A stretch of 64,000 nucleotides of DNA from Gilvimarinus polysaccharolyticus (GTDB taxonomy: Bacteria; Pseudomonadota; Gammaproteobacteria; Pseudomonadales; Cellvibrionaceae), in assembly GCF_001187555.1 (NCBI RefSeq), contig NZ_LFIJ01000001.1, forward strand, positions 1,204,169-1,268,168. Reading direction: 5' to 3'. This document shows positions 1 to 9,866 of this stretch, in pieces; the first letter of the stretch is position 1, and each line of letters begins with the position of its first letter. Below the pieces are notes generated by a model that saw only the letters and a program-made list of their open reading frames with translations, ran no database searches and was not told the origin of the DNA. A program made the translations under genes and the position numbers.

Positions 1-9
1 ACTCTTTTC

Positions 10-38
10 TTGGATTATTGCAGTAAAGTTTCTACAAT
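10..38 (+). promoter_or_regulatory. sigma70 promoter of tRNA-Arg
   Basis: A TTGGAT -35 element at 10-15 is followed by a 17-base spacer and a TACAAT -10 element at 33-38. A GC-rich discriminator (39-48) follows, typical of stable-RNA promoters under stringent control. The mature tRNA begins at 53, so the leader is only a few bases. Assigned by eye from spacing and similarity to the consensus. Confidence 0.65.
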
Positions 39-52
39 GGCGCCTCGCAAAA

Positions 53-129
53 GCCCCGGTAGCTCAGCTGGATAGAGCAGCCGCCTCCTAAGCGGCAGGT
101 CGGACGTTCGAATCGTCTCCGGGGCGCCA
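53..129 (+). tRNA. tRNA-Arg(CCT)
   Basis: A 77-base cloverleaf folds fully. The acceptor GCCCCGG (53-59) pairs with CCGGGGC (119-125), and the D stem is GCTC/GAGC. The anticodon stem GCCGC (80-84)/GCGGC (92-96) encloses the loop CTCCTAA with anticodon CCT at 87-89. The T loop is TTCGAAT and the CCA end is encoded (127-129). It reads AGG codons. It lies 17 bases before rsmE and could be co-transcribed with it. Confidence 0.97.
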
Positions 130-146
130 TTTATTACAGCCTATTT

Positions 147-860
147 ATGAACCTAATCCTATTATTTGCCGACGATTTTGACTCTCACGGTTTTGCCGTA
201 CTACGCGACCCTCGCCGTATAGAACATATTTGTCAGGTTCACCGCGCCAAACTGGGTGACACGTTACGTGTCGGTCAAGTAGATGGATTAATGGGCAACG
301 GTAAAATAGTACAACTACAATCGCAGCAAATCACTTTAGAGCTCAACCTAACCGAGCCACCGCCACCGCCGTCTAATATTCACCTGATTCTTGCTTTGCC
401 GCGTCCGCCAATGCTTAAACGGACGCTGCAAACCATCGCCACACTTGGTGTAAAGCAACTCACATTGCTACAAAGCGCACGGGTCGAGAAAAGCTATTGG
501 CAATCGCCACAACTGCAACCACAAAAAATACACTCCGAGTTGCTGCTTGGGCTTGAGCAGGGTTGCGACACTCAGTTTCCGGTTATTCATACCGCCAAAC
601 GTTTTCGACCGTTTGTCGAAGATCAGCTGCCTGAACTAATACGCGACCACGACGCCATACTGGCACACCCTTACGTAGATGCCCCCTGCCCCACAACCAC
701 CAGCCGGCCAACATTACTCGCGATTGGCCCAGAGGGCGGCTTTATTGATAACGAAATCAATATGCTAACTAAGGCTGGGTTTAAAGGTGTGACACTGGGA
801 CGGCGCATTATGCGAGTAGAAACTGTGGTGCCCTATTTACTGGGGCACCTTGGTGGCTAA
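147..860 (+). CDS. rsmE: 16S rRNA (uracil-1498-N3)-methyltransferase RsmE
   Basis: SPOUT-family methyltransferase that uses SAM to methylate N3 of U1498 in 16S rRNA of the small subunit. At 237 residues it has the normal length. An N-terminal PUA-like region (about 1-70) precedes the SPOUT fold. The knot signature IGPEGGF is at about 194-200 and LGRRIMRVETVVP lies near the C-terminus, as in known RsmE proteins. No good ribosome-binding site precedes the ATG, which sits 17 bases after the tRNA-Arg CCA end, so read-through from the tRNA promoter is plausible. The gene converges on the GGDEF/EAL gene with 18 bases between stops and no obvious terminator. Confidence 0.95.
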   Translation: MNLILLFADDFDSHGFAVLRDPRRIEHICQVHRAKLGDTLRVGQVDGLMGNGKIVQLQSQQITLELNLTEPPPPPSNIHLILALPRPPMLKRTLQTIATLGVKQLTLLQSARVEKSYWQSPQLQPQKIHSELLLGLEQGCDTQFPVIHTAKRFRPFVEDQLPELIRDHDAILAHPYVDAPCPTTTSRPTLLAIGPEGGFIDNEINMLTKAGFKGVTLGRRIMRVETVVPYLLGHLGG

Positions 861-878
861 AAGACAAGGCATCTAAAC

Positions 879-3374
879 TTAGCTTTTGGGCTTTAAGAAA
901 GCTTCAAACTGAACCGCCGGCACGGCCGGGCTGAAGTAAAATCCTTGGTAGGTGTGGCAATTATAAATATTCAGTATTTCCAATTGCTCGGCCGTTTCAA
1001 CGCCTTCAGCCACCACATTTAAATCAAGCAAACGGGCCATGGTAATAATCGTTTCCACCAGCACTCTATCGTTGCGGTCATGGCTTAAATCTTGGACAAA
1101 GCTTTTATCTATTTTTAAGGTCGATACCGGCAGGCGCTTTAAGTAACTAATAGATGAATAACCGGTACCAAAATCATCCAACGAAAAGCTCACATGATGC
1201 GCAGCTAAGGTCGACATAATATCAATCGCCTCATCAACACGCTGAATAATAATACCTTCTGTAATTTCAATATCGAGTGCACCGGCAGGCACATCATAAC
1301 GCTGCAAAGCGCTTATGACGTCGGGCACAAAGCTCGCACCGCGAAATTGACGCGGGCTAACATTAACACTCAACGTCATCGCAGGCCCCCACAAACCTTT
1401 AGCGGTCCAGTCTTTTAAACTTTGACACGCCTGTTCGATAACCCACCGGCCGACTTCAATGATTAACCCCGATGTTTCTAGCACAGGAATAAAATCCATC
1501 GGCGAAACCTGCCCTTTTTCTGGGTGCATCCAGCGCAACAATGCCTCAGCCCCCACAACTTCACCGCTAGCGACATCAAGTTTTGGCTGGTAATACAGCA
1601 CAAATTGTTGCTGCTCTAATGCCTTGTGTAAATCAGCCTCCATTATCAGCTGTGCACTAACCTTGTCGGCCATATCTTTATTAAAAAACTCGATAGAATC
1701 TCGACCTTTCTCTTTTACGTGGTACATGGCCGTATCGGCATAACGTAACAATTCGTCTACGATATTATTTTTATCGGGATAAACCACCACACCAACACTA
1801 CAGGTAATACGCAACTCCATTTTATCGTGCTTAATTGGCTGCGATACCACCGTGCGTATTTTTTCTCCCACTTCCCCGGCTTTAAGTGCCGCCACATCAA
1901 GGGTGTGGTCAAGCACCGTGAGCACCACAATGAATTCATCACCACTTAACCTTGCCACTAAGTCTTCTTCGCGCACCGTGTGCTTCAAACGTCGAGCAAC
2001 TTCTTGCAAGACTAAGTCGCCCACTGGGTGACCAAGTGAATCATTAATATTTTTGAATTTATCAAGATCAATAAACAATACGGCACCAAAGTAGCCATGG
2101 CGCTTGGCGCGGCGCACCTCGTGCTCTAACCGCTCGACCAACTGGAGCCGGTTGGGCAAACTAGTTAAGGCGTCGTGATGTGCCATATACTGCATTTTTT
2201 CTTGAGCGGTTTTACGCTCAGTAACATCAACAGACAGAACTAACGACACCACCTCGTCATAATAATCCAGTGGAATCATATGAGTTTGTAAAAACAGCTG
2301 ATTACCATCGGCACGCACAAAACCCTCTTCAATCAGATCCAACTCTTCACAGTTATCGATTACCCGCGCATCGTTGGCAAGTACTTGATCAATATTATCA
2401 ACTGAGTGTTTTAGTAAACTGCGCACATGAGTAGTACACATTTGCTCTGGGGTATAACCTAACGCATCGGCCAATGCATGATTGGCAAACAGGTAATAGC
2501 CCTGTTTATTACGGGCACCAATAAGTACTGGCAGGCTATCGACAATTTGTCGCAAATGTTCTTCACTTTTACGTAATGTCAGCTCTATCGCGCGGCGCTT
2601 GGTCAAAGACAATTCGACAACATCAAGCAACTGGTTGGCACTACTGATAACCCTAGCCAGCTCATCTTTACGCGGCCCGGGTAATGGCGTTAAACGTTTT
2701 ACGCCAGGTTGGTCAGGGTCGATTGTATTAATTTCTTGAGATAGACGAGCAAGAGGCTTAGTAAGCTTTACGTAAAAAGCAATAAACAATAAAACAACCA
2801 GCGCCAAATTGCGCAGCACCCCCGTCACTAAGTTCAGCTCTGAGCGGCTGTAAAAGCTCTGCAATGCCTGACGCTTATCAACCCGCAACGATATCTTACC
2901 CGTAGAGTATTGTATCCCCCCCGGAACGACTAGCTCTGCAGTATATTGAAGTAGGTTGTTATCGATGGTTTTGATAAGCCAGCCAGATGTATGCTCGATA
3001 GGGGTTCGTATCGATTCGGCTAAAATATTGCCTCGCTCATCGTGAATGGCTACCTCGTAGATAAAGTCGTAATTGAACAAGCCATTTACCACCTCGGCTG
3101 CTAGATCATCATCAAGAGTGTGTACTGCACGTGCAGCCGGAGGAGTGGCGACTTGAATCACACGATCAACAAGCTTATCAAACTCACGCGATTGGGCATG
3201 ATAATCAAGGTAAATCTGCCCTAAGCTCATGGAGAAGCTTAATACAAATACGAGAATAATCCCGATCTTTGCAAGCTGGAATGAAATCCCTTCGGAGAAG
3301 GTTGGTCCTTTATTATGCATTCGTCGATAATTCCCCAGCGGGGTTTTTATTATCACTCGATAAAATAGGCGCAT
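879..3374 (-). CDS. Membrane-bound PAS-GGDEF-EAL cyclic-di-GMP enzyme
   Basis: Protein of 831 residues from the ATG at 3374 (a GTG lies one codon upstream). A membrane helix at about 34-54, a periplasmic sensor of about 130 residues, a second helix near 185-205 and a HAMP-like linker lead to PAS (about 270-390), GGDEF (about 400-560) and EAL (about 580-830). The GGDEF motif reads SGDEF, a variant that is often active, and the inhibitory RxxD site is kept as REED five residues upstream. The EAL half looks catalytically intact: EALLRW, EITEG, DDFGTGYSS, LKIDKSF and AEGVET. It could therefore make or degrade c-di-GMP, with periplasmic input setting the balance. The substrate sensed is not visible. 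It is a single gene with no operon partner. Confidence 0.92.
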   Translation of the reverse strand: MRLFYRVIIKTPLGNYRRMHNKGPTFSEGISFQLAKIGIILVFVLSFSMSLGQIYLDYHAQSREFDKLVDRVIQVATPPAARAVHTLDDDLAAEVVNGLFNYDFIYEVAIHDERGNILAESIRTPIEHTSGWLIKTIDNNLLQYTAELVVPGGIQYSTGKISLRVDKRQALQSFYSRSELNLVTGVLRNLALVVLLFIAFYVKLTKPLARLSQEINTIDPDQPGVKRLTPLPGPRKDELARVISSANQLLDVVELSLTKRRAIELTLRKSEEHLRQIVDSLPVLIGARNKQGYYLFANHALADALGYTPEQMCTTHVRSLLKHSVDNIDQVLANDARVIDNCEELDLIEEGFVRADGNQLFLQTHMIPLDYYDEVVSLVLSVDVTERKTAQEKMQYMAHHDALTSLPNRLQLVERLEHEVRRAKRHGYFGAVLFIDLDKFKNINDSLGHPVGDLVLQEVARRLKHTVREEDLVARLSGDEFIVVLTVLDHTLDVAALKAGEVGEKIRTVVSQPIKHDKMELRITCSVGVVVYPDKNNIVDELLRYADTAMYHVKEKGRDSIEFFNKDMADKVSAQLIMEADLHKALEQQQFVLYYQPKLDVASGEVVGAEALLRWMHPEKGQVSPMDFIPVLETSGLIIEVGRWVIEQACQSLKDWTAKGLWGPAMTLSVNVSPRQFRGASFVPDVISALQRYDVPAGALDIEITEGIIIQRVDEAIDIMSTLAAHHVSFSLDDFGTGYSSISYLKRLPVSTLKIDKSFVQDLSHDRNDRVLVETIITMARLLDLNVVAEGVETAEQLEILNIYNCHTYQGFYFSPAVPAVQFEAFLKPKS

Positions 3375-3621
3375 CACGCTTGCAGTGCGTCATTTAACCG
3401 ACCACCCTTTCAACTACTGTAGTGCTTTTTGGCTGATGCCGCCACCGCTAGATGTATAATTTTAAGGCTATTTTGCACAAGAAAATGGCTCTGATGCCTC
3501 CATTGGCATCAACACCTCTGCCGCCGAGCGCTGACGAATAACATCTGTATTTAACGTAGCATTAGTACTTTCAGGCTCCGCCAAACTAAACCAAGCTTAA
3601 ATGTAAGAGCTAAACTGAACG

Positions 3622-4533
3622 TTAAATCTCGTAAGCTTGAATCGTATTGTTAGAGTTTTGCGTTTCTAGTTTGGGGGTTAGCGCCATAAAATCGAACAAA
3701 TTTCGATCAGCCAATTGCGAAGGGGCAACATTACAAATAGCCGAGAAAATAGTCTCTAAGCGACCCGGATGTGATTGATCCCACCCCTGTAGCATATCTT
3801 TAATAACCTGGCGTTGGAGGTTATCTTGCGAGCCGCATAAATTACACGGAATAATAGGAAAGCCGCGGTGTTCAGCATACGCCGCTAAGTCTTTTTCTTT
3901 GCAATAAGCCATTGGCCGGATAAGTACATTACGGCCATTATCGGCCAGTAATTTAGGTGGCATCGCTTTGAGCTTGCCGCCATAGAACATATTAAGAAAC
4001 AAAGTTTCAATAATGTCGTCGCGATGATGACCCAAGGCGATTTTAGTGGCTCCAATTTCGTCGGCAAAACTGTAGAGCGTGCCGCGCCGTAGACGTGAGC
4101 AAAGCCCGCAGGTGGTTTTCCCCTCAGGGACTAACTCAGTGACAATGCTGTAGGTGTCTTTTTCGACAACATGATACGCGACACCAAGCTTCTCCAAGTA
4201 CTCTGGCAACACATGCTCAGGAAACCCAGGTTGCTTCTGATCCATATTTACTGCGACTAGATCAAACTTAATAGGGGCCGTTTTTTGCAAACCCAGTAAA
4301 ACATCAAGCATACCGTAAGAATCTTTACCGCCCGATAGGCACACCATGACCTTATCGCCTTCGACAATCATATCGAAATCGGCAATCGCAGTCCCCACTT
4401 GACGACGCAGCCTTTTTTGCAGTTTATTCAACTCCAACTTTTGCTTGCGTGCGGGGGTTATATCTTGCTCACCAGTTACCTGCTTTACAGTGCTCGTCGC
4501 TGTGCCGGGGTAAATAGATACCGAATCATTCAT
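3622..4533 (-). CDS. ttcA: tRNA 2-thiocytidine(32) synthetase TtcA
   Basis: ATP-dependent enzyme that thiolates C32 of certain tRNAs using a labile Fe-S cluster. The PP-loop SGGKDS lies at about residues 69-74. Two CxxC pairs, CGLC and CNLC, supply the cluster cysteines, and the GHHRDD motif is present. The length (303) is usual for the family. The N-terminus carries about 30 variable residues before the conserved core. Its need for an Fe-S cluster links it functionally to the suf operon in this window. Transcription would start in the region shared with the PilZ gene. Confidence 0.95.
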   Translation of the reverse strand: MNDSVSIYPGTATSTVKQVTGEQDITPARKQKLELNKLQKRLRRQVGTAIADFDMIVEGDKVMVCLSGGKDSYGMLDVLLGLQKTAPIKFDLVAVNMDQKQPGFPEHVLPEYLEKLGVAYHVVEKDTYSIVTELVPEGKTTCGLCSRLRRGTLYSFADEIGATKIALGHHRDDIIETLFLNMFYGGKLKAMPPKLLADNGRNVLIRPMAYCKEKDLAAYAEHRGFPIIPCNLCGSQDNLQRQVIKDMLQGWDQSHPGRLETIFSAICNVAPSQLADRNLFDFMALTPKLETQNSNNTIQAYEI

Positions 4534-4867
4534 GCTTACAACCTACCAATTATGACTTGAGCCCAACGAATTTATTTTTCATTCAATATAGCGCCCATTA
4601 AAAGAACCAAGGCCGACACACACAAGGCCTAGATAACCGTTAGCTAATCGGGCGCTATTGTACGGATATTAAGCAGCTATGCGAAGTCTTTTGCCGTTTA
4701 CCGGCAGTGCTTTGCCGCTCGTCAACAGAAGCTGCCACGGCAGTACCCTAGCCTTTCGATAGAGACCTCGTATTTAAAGGGTTAGCCGACAACACTAGTA
4801 GTGGCACGAGGATTGCTCTGATCACGATGAAAACTGAATTTTATAACTACTTTTAGAGGATGATATC
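4534..4867. other. Divergent intergenic region, ttcA / PilZ gene
   Basis: These 334 bases separate two divergently transcribed genes. The near-identical boxes AATATAGCGCCC (around 4585-4596) and GGGCGCTATTG (4650-4660) face each other about 53 bases apart, and AAGGCC occurs twice between them. They resemble paired operator half-sites, but I cannot name a regulator. No open reading frame or RNA gene stands out. Confidence 0.4.
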
Positions 4868-5650
4868 GTGAAGCAGAACTTATGGCGCCAGCTCACTCGC
4901 CCGTTCAAGGAGCTTACGCGTAAATCACCTCTCTCTGCCCCCCACGAGCCCACTCAAAATCAGGCGAGTGCAGCCTGCATTGAAACCCTCGCGCAATGGC
5001 AGCAAGCACGTCGCATCTTAAATGTAGAATCCAACCAGTGGCCGAATTTAGGGCAAAGTTTAATCTTAGCCATAGACGCCAAACGTGAACTGCTTTGGTT
5101 GGATGATGTATTCCCCGCACAGGATTCATTAGCTGAAGGGCAATCACTGCGCGTCAGCTTACGTCAAGGCTTTGAGCGCTGCTATTTTACCTCTACGGTT
5201 ATCGCTATTGTCCACAAAACCCAAGGACGTATGATTGCCCTGTATATACCTGCTGAAATACATCGCGCCCCGCGACGTATTCAACCGCGATTTATTCTGC
5301 CGGGTCCAACCCTCAACGCTAAAATTCGCGCCGCCGGTTTGCACCCAGAAAGCTGTCAGGTAATTAATATTAGTGCAGGAGGAATGCGCGTCGCCCTTAA
5401 TGGCAATTTACTTAAGCATTACCGACCAGGCAGCGTATTACCTTATTGTCATTTTGCCTTAAGTCCCGATATTATAATTACCTGTAGCGGTATCATAAAA
5501 GCCGCCACTCTCGATAAAAGCATAGGACGTAAGACTAAAGTTAGCCTTAGTTTTGCCGATATAACTTTTGGACAACGTCAACAAATTACTGCCTACCTGC
5601 ATAAGCTACAAATACTTGATGACTACCGCGAGGTTGCCATCGGCGCTTAA
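4868..5650 (+). CDS. PilZ-domain cyclic-di-GMP-binding protein
   Basis: The GTG start at 4868 is chosen because AGAGGA ends eight bases upstream. The 260-residue cytosolic protein has a variable N-terminal half resembling the flagellar-brake (YcgR) N-domain, then a PilZ domain from about residue 135. The c-di-GMP-binding RxxxR is visible in RRIQPRF, followed by NISAGGMRV, matching the (D/N)xSxxG motif. By family knowledge such proteins slow the flagellar motor or otherwise tune motility when c-di-GMP is high. It lies 31 bases upstream of an Aer-like receptor, probably in one operon, which supports a role in motility. Confidence 0.85.
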   Translation: MKQNLWRQLTRPFKELTRKSPLSAPHEPTQNQASAACIETLAQWQQARRILNVESNQWPNLGQSLILAIDAKRELLWLDDVFPAQDSLAEGQSLRVSLRQGFERCYFTSTVIAIVHKTQGRMIALYIPAEIHRAPRRIQPRFILPGPTLNAKIRAAGLHPESCQVINISAGGMRVALNGNLLKHYRPGSVLPYCHFALSPDIIITCSGIIKAATLDKSIGRKTKVSLSFADITFGQRQQITAYLHKLQILDDYREVAIGA

Positions 5651-5681
5651 GCTCGGCAGCAAAGCCTAAGAGATCTTTTAA

Positions 5682-7250
5682 ATGCGCAATAATGGTCACG
5701 TCACCAATAGGGAAGTCCCAGTTCAGCCAAAGGAAGAAATCGTTTCATCAACTGACACCCAAGGTAAACTGACATATTGCAATGAAACCTTTTGTAAAAT
5801 ATCAGGCTATTCACTTGATGAGTTAATTGGCCAGCCTCATAACATCCTGCGCCACCCCGACATGCCCGCCGAAGCGTTTGCACAGCTTTGGCAAGCGCTA
5901 AAGCAAGGTAAACCTTGGTTAGGAATGGTTAAAAATCGCTGCAAAAATGGCGATTATTATTGGGTTAGCGCTTACGTCACCCCAGTAGGTAAACATGGCA
6001 CGACTCACGGCTATGAATCAGTCCGAGTACGCGCCGATGCAGAAGTGACCAAACGTGCTGAGGCTGCTTATAAGCGCTTAAATGCAGGAAAGTCTGCTTG
6101 CCCTCCGCTTACTGCATTGTATCAACGCAATCAAACTGCATTATTTATCACCTTGGCATTGTTGCTGGTAACAACCATTTATGGTTTGCTGACAGCACAT
6201 CAATTACAGAGTTACATTGCCGGTGGTGTGTTATCCGTTTTTGCTGGCGCGCTCGCGCAATGGGGCCACAAAATAACACTAAAATCAGCTCTTGAGCGAG
6301 CTCATGCCAGCCATTATGACCCAGTGGCAACTTATATATATACCGGACGAGCAGATGACACCGGAGATGTGGAGCTAGCGCAAATAGCATTAGCAGCACG
6401 TTTGCGCACAGCGTTAGGGCGTTTTCAGGAGTCGGCAGCAGACCTTAAAAGTCAGGCGATTTCCGCGCAGCAGCAAGCTGACACTACACTGCACCGAATG
6501 GCCAAACAGCAAACAGAAACAACTCACGTTGCTCATGCAATGAGCCAAATGTCACAGGCGGTACAAGAGATCGCACAAGGGGCGAGCGATACATCGATCA
6601 GCACCCAAGAAGCCATAAAAGAAGTAGACCGCGGCAATCAGGTGATCGAGCATGCCAACAATGCTATCAATGAACTATCAAGCACGGTCACCTCACTTAA
6701 TAATGTAATGACACGTTTAACCGAAGGCAGCGGTAAAATTGCCAACGTTGCCGAAGTCATCCGAGCCGTTGCCGAACAAACCAACTTACTTGCCCTCAAT
6801 GCGGCCATCGAAGCCGCTCGTGCTGGCGAGCAAGGACGAGGTTTTGCGGTAGTTGCCGATGAGGTTAGAACCCTCGCACAGCGCACCCAGCATTCGACCG
6901 AGGACATTCAAGCCATTATTGGCGAGCTATCGCAGAGCACACAACTTGCCGGCGACAATATGACACGTTGCCAAAATCTTGTGGATCGCAGTGTTAGCGA
7001 AATGGTTAATGTCAGCGATGCCTTGGCGGCCATCACCGGCGCCGTTAACGCCATCGATAGCTTATCGCAGCAAATAGCCGCAGCGGCAGAAGAACAATCG
7101 GTCACCGCTGCCGACATTGATAACAACACCCGCACTATTATTCAGATCAGCGACGAAACCAAGTCTGTCACCGAGGCAACCAGTCGTGCAAATAAAAGCA
7201 TGGCCGAGAGCGCCGGACAGCAATTTGAGCTGGTGGAGCGGTTTAGCTAA
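5682..7250 (+). CDS. Aer-type PAS methyl-accepting chemotaxis (aerotaxis) receptor
   Basis: 522 residues. An N-terminal PAS domain (about 15-125) carries the Aer-like block [11 protein letters not shown] and [12 protein letters not shown], which in E. coli Aer forms the FAD pocket. Hydrophobic segments at about 153-169 and 177-195 anchor it without a periplasmic domain, as in Aer. The C-terminal half is the coiled-coil signalling domain, with the near-invariant hairpin tip around [19 protein letters not shown]. It should report redox or oxygen status to CheA/CheW. No che genes are in the window. The preceding gene is a PilZ protein. Confidence 0.9.
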   Translation: MRNNGHVTNREVPVQPKEEIVSSTDTQGKLTYCNETFCKISGYSLDELIGQPHNILRHPDMPAEAFAQLWQALKQGKPWLGMVKNRCKNGDYYWVSAYVTPVGKHGTTHGYESVRVRADAEVTKRAEAAYKRLNAGKSACPPLTALYQRNQTALFITLALLLVTTIYGLLTAHQLQSYIAGGVLSVFAGALAQWGHKITLKSALERAHASHYDPVATYIYTGRADDTGDVELAQIALAARLRTALGRFQESAADLKSQAISAQQQADTTLHRMAKQQTETTHVAHAMSQMSQAVQEIAQGASDTSISTQEAIKEVDRGNQVIEHANNAINELSSTVTSLNNVMTRLTEGSGKIANVAEVIRAVAEQTNLLALNAAIEAARAGEQGRGFAVVADEVRTLAQRTQHSTEDIQAIIGELSQSTQLAGDNMTRCQNLVDRSVSEMVNVSDALAAITGAVNAIDSLSQQIAAAAEEQSVTAADIDNNTRTIIQISDETKSVTEATSRANKSMAESAGQQFELVERFS

Positions 7251-7383
7251 TCACACCTATAAATTGCCAAATTTAATGCTGCGTTGGCTGATATTCATCT
7301 GCGCATAAGCCTCAAGACTTGCTAAAAGTGATCAAAACCCGTAGCTTTGGCCGCTTTTAGCAAGTACAGACAAGGGGTACAAC

Positions 7384-8670
7384 ATGGCGCTTAGCAACGA
7401 TGATATTTTGGCCGGTGATCGCGCTCACGTTTGGCACCCCTACTCTTCGTTTTTAACACCATCACCCATTTACGCTGTGCGCAGCGCCAAGGGCGTAACC
7501 ATCACCCTTGCCGATGGGCGTGAGTTGCTCGATGGCATGTCATCTTGGTGGAGTGTCTTACACGGCTACAATCACCCGCGCATGAATGCCGCACTTATGG
7601 CACAAGCCGAGCAAGTCAGTCATGTTATGTTCGGCGGTTTAACCCATGAGCCCGCAGTGACTTTATGTCAAAAACTGGTCGAGTTAACACCGGCAGGACT
7701 CAACAAAGTCTTTTTATCCGATTCGGGCTCTGTCAGTGTCGAAGTGGCCATGAAAATGGCACTGCAATACTGGCACTCGCAAGGACGGCCAGAAAAGCAT
7801 CAGTTTTTAGCGTTAAAAAAAGGCTATCACGGTGACACTTTTGGGGCGATGAGTGTATGTGACCCGGTCACCGGCATGCACCATTTATTTCGTGATAATT
7901 TAATGCAGCAGCGCTTTGCTGAGCCGCCCAATAGCGATTTTTTTGGTGAGTTTAAGGAATCAGACTTAGACAGCATAACCGCACACCTACAACACCACGA
8001 GCAACTGGCGGCGATTATCTTAGAGCCGATTGTCCAAGGCACCGGCGGCATGCGCTTTTACTCACCGGTGTACTTACAAAAAGTACGCGAGCTGTGCGAC
8101 GAGTACAATGTGCTGCTGATCGCCGATGAAATCGCCACCGGCTTTGGTCGCACCGGAAAACTGTTTGCCTGTGAGCACGCCGGCATCAGTCCAGATATTT
8201 TATGCTTAGGTAAAACCCTCACCGGCGGCTATATGACGCTCGCCGCCACTTTGTGTAATGACAAAATTAGCAACGGCATTTGTCAGGGCGAAGCCGGTGT
8301 TTTTATGCACGGCCCAACCTTTATGGGCAACCCACTAGCGTGCGCTATGGCCAACACCAGTATCGACTTACTGCTGGAAAACAACTGGCAACAACAAGTC
8401 GCGGCACTAGAGATAGGTCTAACACAAGGGCTTGAGCCCTGCCGTCAACTGCCCGCGGTAGCCGACGTAAGAGTGCTTGGCGGTATTGGTGTAGTTGAGC
8501 TGCATAAAGCGCAAACACTCGATGATTTACAACCGGCCTTTGTCGCCGAAGGTATTTGGGTGCGGCCGTTTGGTAAGCTCGTGTATGTGATGCCGCCGTA
8601 TATTATGTCAGCGGCCGAGCTGAAAAAGCTCACCCAAGGGATTTTTAATGTGGTCGCGGGACTGTCGTAA
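7384..8670 (+). CDS. bioA: Adenosylmethionine-8-amino-7-oxononanoate aminotransferase
   Basis: PLP-dependent class III aminotransferase of biotin synthesis. It converts 8-amino-7-oxononanoate to 7,8-diaminopelargonate with SAM as amino donor. At 428 residues it has the standard length. MSSWWSVLHGYNHP at the substrate entrance is BioA-specific, IADEIATGFGRTG holds the PLP-binding Asp, and the Schiff-base Lys is in LGKTLTGGY. AGGGG precedes the ATG. It stands alone, without bioF, bioC, bioD or bioB nearby, and is followed by a hairpin. I see no BirA-like operator upstream. Confidence 0.95.
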   Translation: MALSNDDILAGDRAHVWHPYSSFLTPSPIYAVRSAKGVTITLADGRELLDGMSSWWSVLHGYNHPRMNAALMAQAEQVSHVMFGGLTHEPAVTLCQKLVELTPAGLNKVFLSDSGSVSVEVAMKMALQYWHSQGRPEKHQFLALKKGYHGDTFGAMSVCDPVTGMHHLFRDNLMQQRFAEPPNSDFFGEFKESDLDSITAHLQHHEQLAAIILEPIVQGTGGMRFYSPVYLQKVRELCDEYNVLLIADEIATGFGRTGKLFACEHAGISPDILCLGKTLTGGYMTLAATLCNDKISNGICQGEAGVFMHGPTFMGNPLACAMANTSIDLLLENNWQQQVAALEIGLTQGLEPCRQLPAVADVRVLGGIGVVELHKAQTLDDLQPAFVAEGIWVRPFGKLVYVMPPYIMSAAELKKLTQGIFNVVAGLS

Positions 8671-8700
8671 AACGGGACGAATTTAACCTAACTGACTTAC

Positions 8701-8735
8701 GCAACAGCCGGCGCATCATCGACACCGGCTGTTGC
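8701..8735 (+). terminator. Hairpin downstream of bioA
   Basis: Perfect 11-bp inverted repeat GCAACAGCCGG (8701-8711) / CCGGCTGTTGC (8725-8735) with a 13-base loop, 30 bases after the bioA stop. No strong T-run follows, so termination would be inefficient or Rho-assisted. It also faces the end of trpS. Confidence 0.5.
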
Positions 8736-8752
8736 GCTTACTTACTTTCAAA

Positions 8753-8794
8753 TAAGTTTTAACTCATAGGTTTTAACCCATAAGTTTTAACCCA
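8753..8794 (-). repeat. Three tandem 14-bp repeats across the trpS stop codon
   Basis: Copies at 8753-8766, 8767-8780 and 8781-8794 differ by one or two bases (minus-strand unit TGGGTTAAAACTTA). The trpS stop (8787-8789) falls in the first copy read on the minus strand. Because 14 is not a multiple of three, copy-number change would move downstream copies relative to the frame but leave the first stop in place. Confidence 0.9.
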
Positions 8795-9794
8795 TGGCCT
8801 TTAAGCCAACGGCCGAGCGCAACTGCTCGATAGCAGGTTTGCTATACTCCCGCGCACGACTTGCGCCCTGCTGTAGAATCTCTTCGATATCCGCAGGCCG
8901 CGCCATTAAATCCTCATAGGATTCACGCGCCTCTCCAAGCTGGCCGTTAACCAACTCAAACAATTGACGCTTAGCCTCGCCCCAAGCGATACCTTCGGCA
9001 AATTGACTGCGCATGGTTTCGACTTGCTCTTTAGAGGCAAACGCTTCCCATATTTGAAACACAGTCGAGGTGTCGGGATCTTTTGGCTCGCCCGGCTCTA
9101 ACAAATTTGTTTTGATTTTATTGATGTGTTTTTTTAATTGTTTTTCGGGCAAAAATAACGGGATAGTATTGTTGTAACTCTTGCTCATTTTACGACCATC
9201 AAGGCCCTGCAATACGGCAACTTTGTCATCCACTTGTGCCTTTGGTAAAACAAAGTGCTCGCCATAATGATGATTAAAGCGGCCAGCAATATCGCGCGCC
9301 ATCTCGACGTGTTGAATCTGATCTTTACCGACCGGAACGATATTCGCGTTAAACATAAGGATATCGGCAGCCATCAGCACCGGATAACCATACAAACCCA
9401 TGGTTACTCCGTAATCCGCGTCTTCACCGGCTTCGATGTTCGCTGCGACCGCCGCTTTATAAGCGTGGGCTCGATTCATTAGCCCTTTGGCCGCCATACA
9501 GGTAAGCAACCAACATAGCTCCGGTATTTCGGGGATATCCGATTGACGATAAAACACTGCTTTATCGGTATCGAGCCCCAAAGCTAGCCAAGTGGCGGCG
9601 ATTTCACGGCGGGATTGTTCTATGCGCGCGGGATCATCGCACTTTATCAGCGCGTGGTAATCGGCCAAAAAGTAAAACGATTGCAGCTCGGGATCTTGAC
9701 TTGCGGCAATAGCTGGCCGAATCGCGCCGACATAATTACCCAAATGGGGCGTTCCAGTGGTGGTAATACCGGTTAAAACACGTTGTTTGCTCAT
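8787..9794 (-). CDS. trpS: Tryptophanyl-tRNA synthetase
   Basis: Class I aminoacyl-tRNA synthetase charging tRNA-Trp, cytosolic, 335 residues as usual for bacterial TrpRS. The HIGH-type motif appears as GTPHLGNY near the N-terminus and the KMSKS loop as GRKMSKS at about 192-198. [15 protein letters not shown] and VGKDQIQH are family signatures. It is last in a minus-strand run, 72 bases after the mannosyltransferase-like gene. The 3' end runs into a short tandem repeat. Confidence 0.97.
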   Translation of the reverse strand: MSKQRVLTGITTTGTPHLGNYVGAIRPAIAASQDPELQSFYFLADYHALIKCDDPARIEQSRREIAATWLALGLDTDKAVFYRQSDIPEIPELCWLLTCMAAKGLMNRAHAYKAAVAANIEAGEDADYGVTMGLYGYPVLMAADILMFNANIVPVGKDQIQHVEMARDIAGRFNHHYGEHFVLPKAQVDDKVAVLQGLDGRKMSKSYNNTIPLFLPEKQLKKHINKIKTNLLEPGEPKDPDTSTVFQIWEAFASKEQVETMRSQFAEGIAWGEAKRQLFELVNGQLGEARESYEDLMARPADIEEILQQGASRAREYSKPAIEQLRSAVGLKAMG

Positions 9795-9866
9795 GGATAC
9801 TGGCTCATGAAGGATTCTTTAATGTTAATACTGAGAGGTGCTTAGGTGCCTATGATACAGGTTCAC

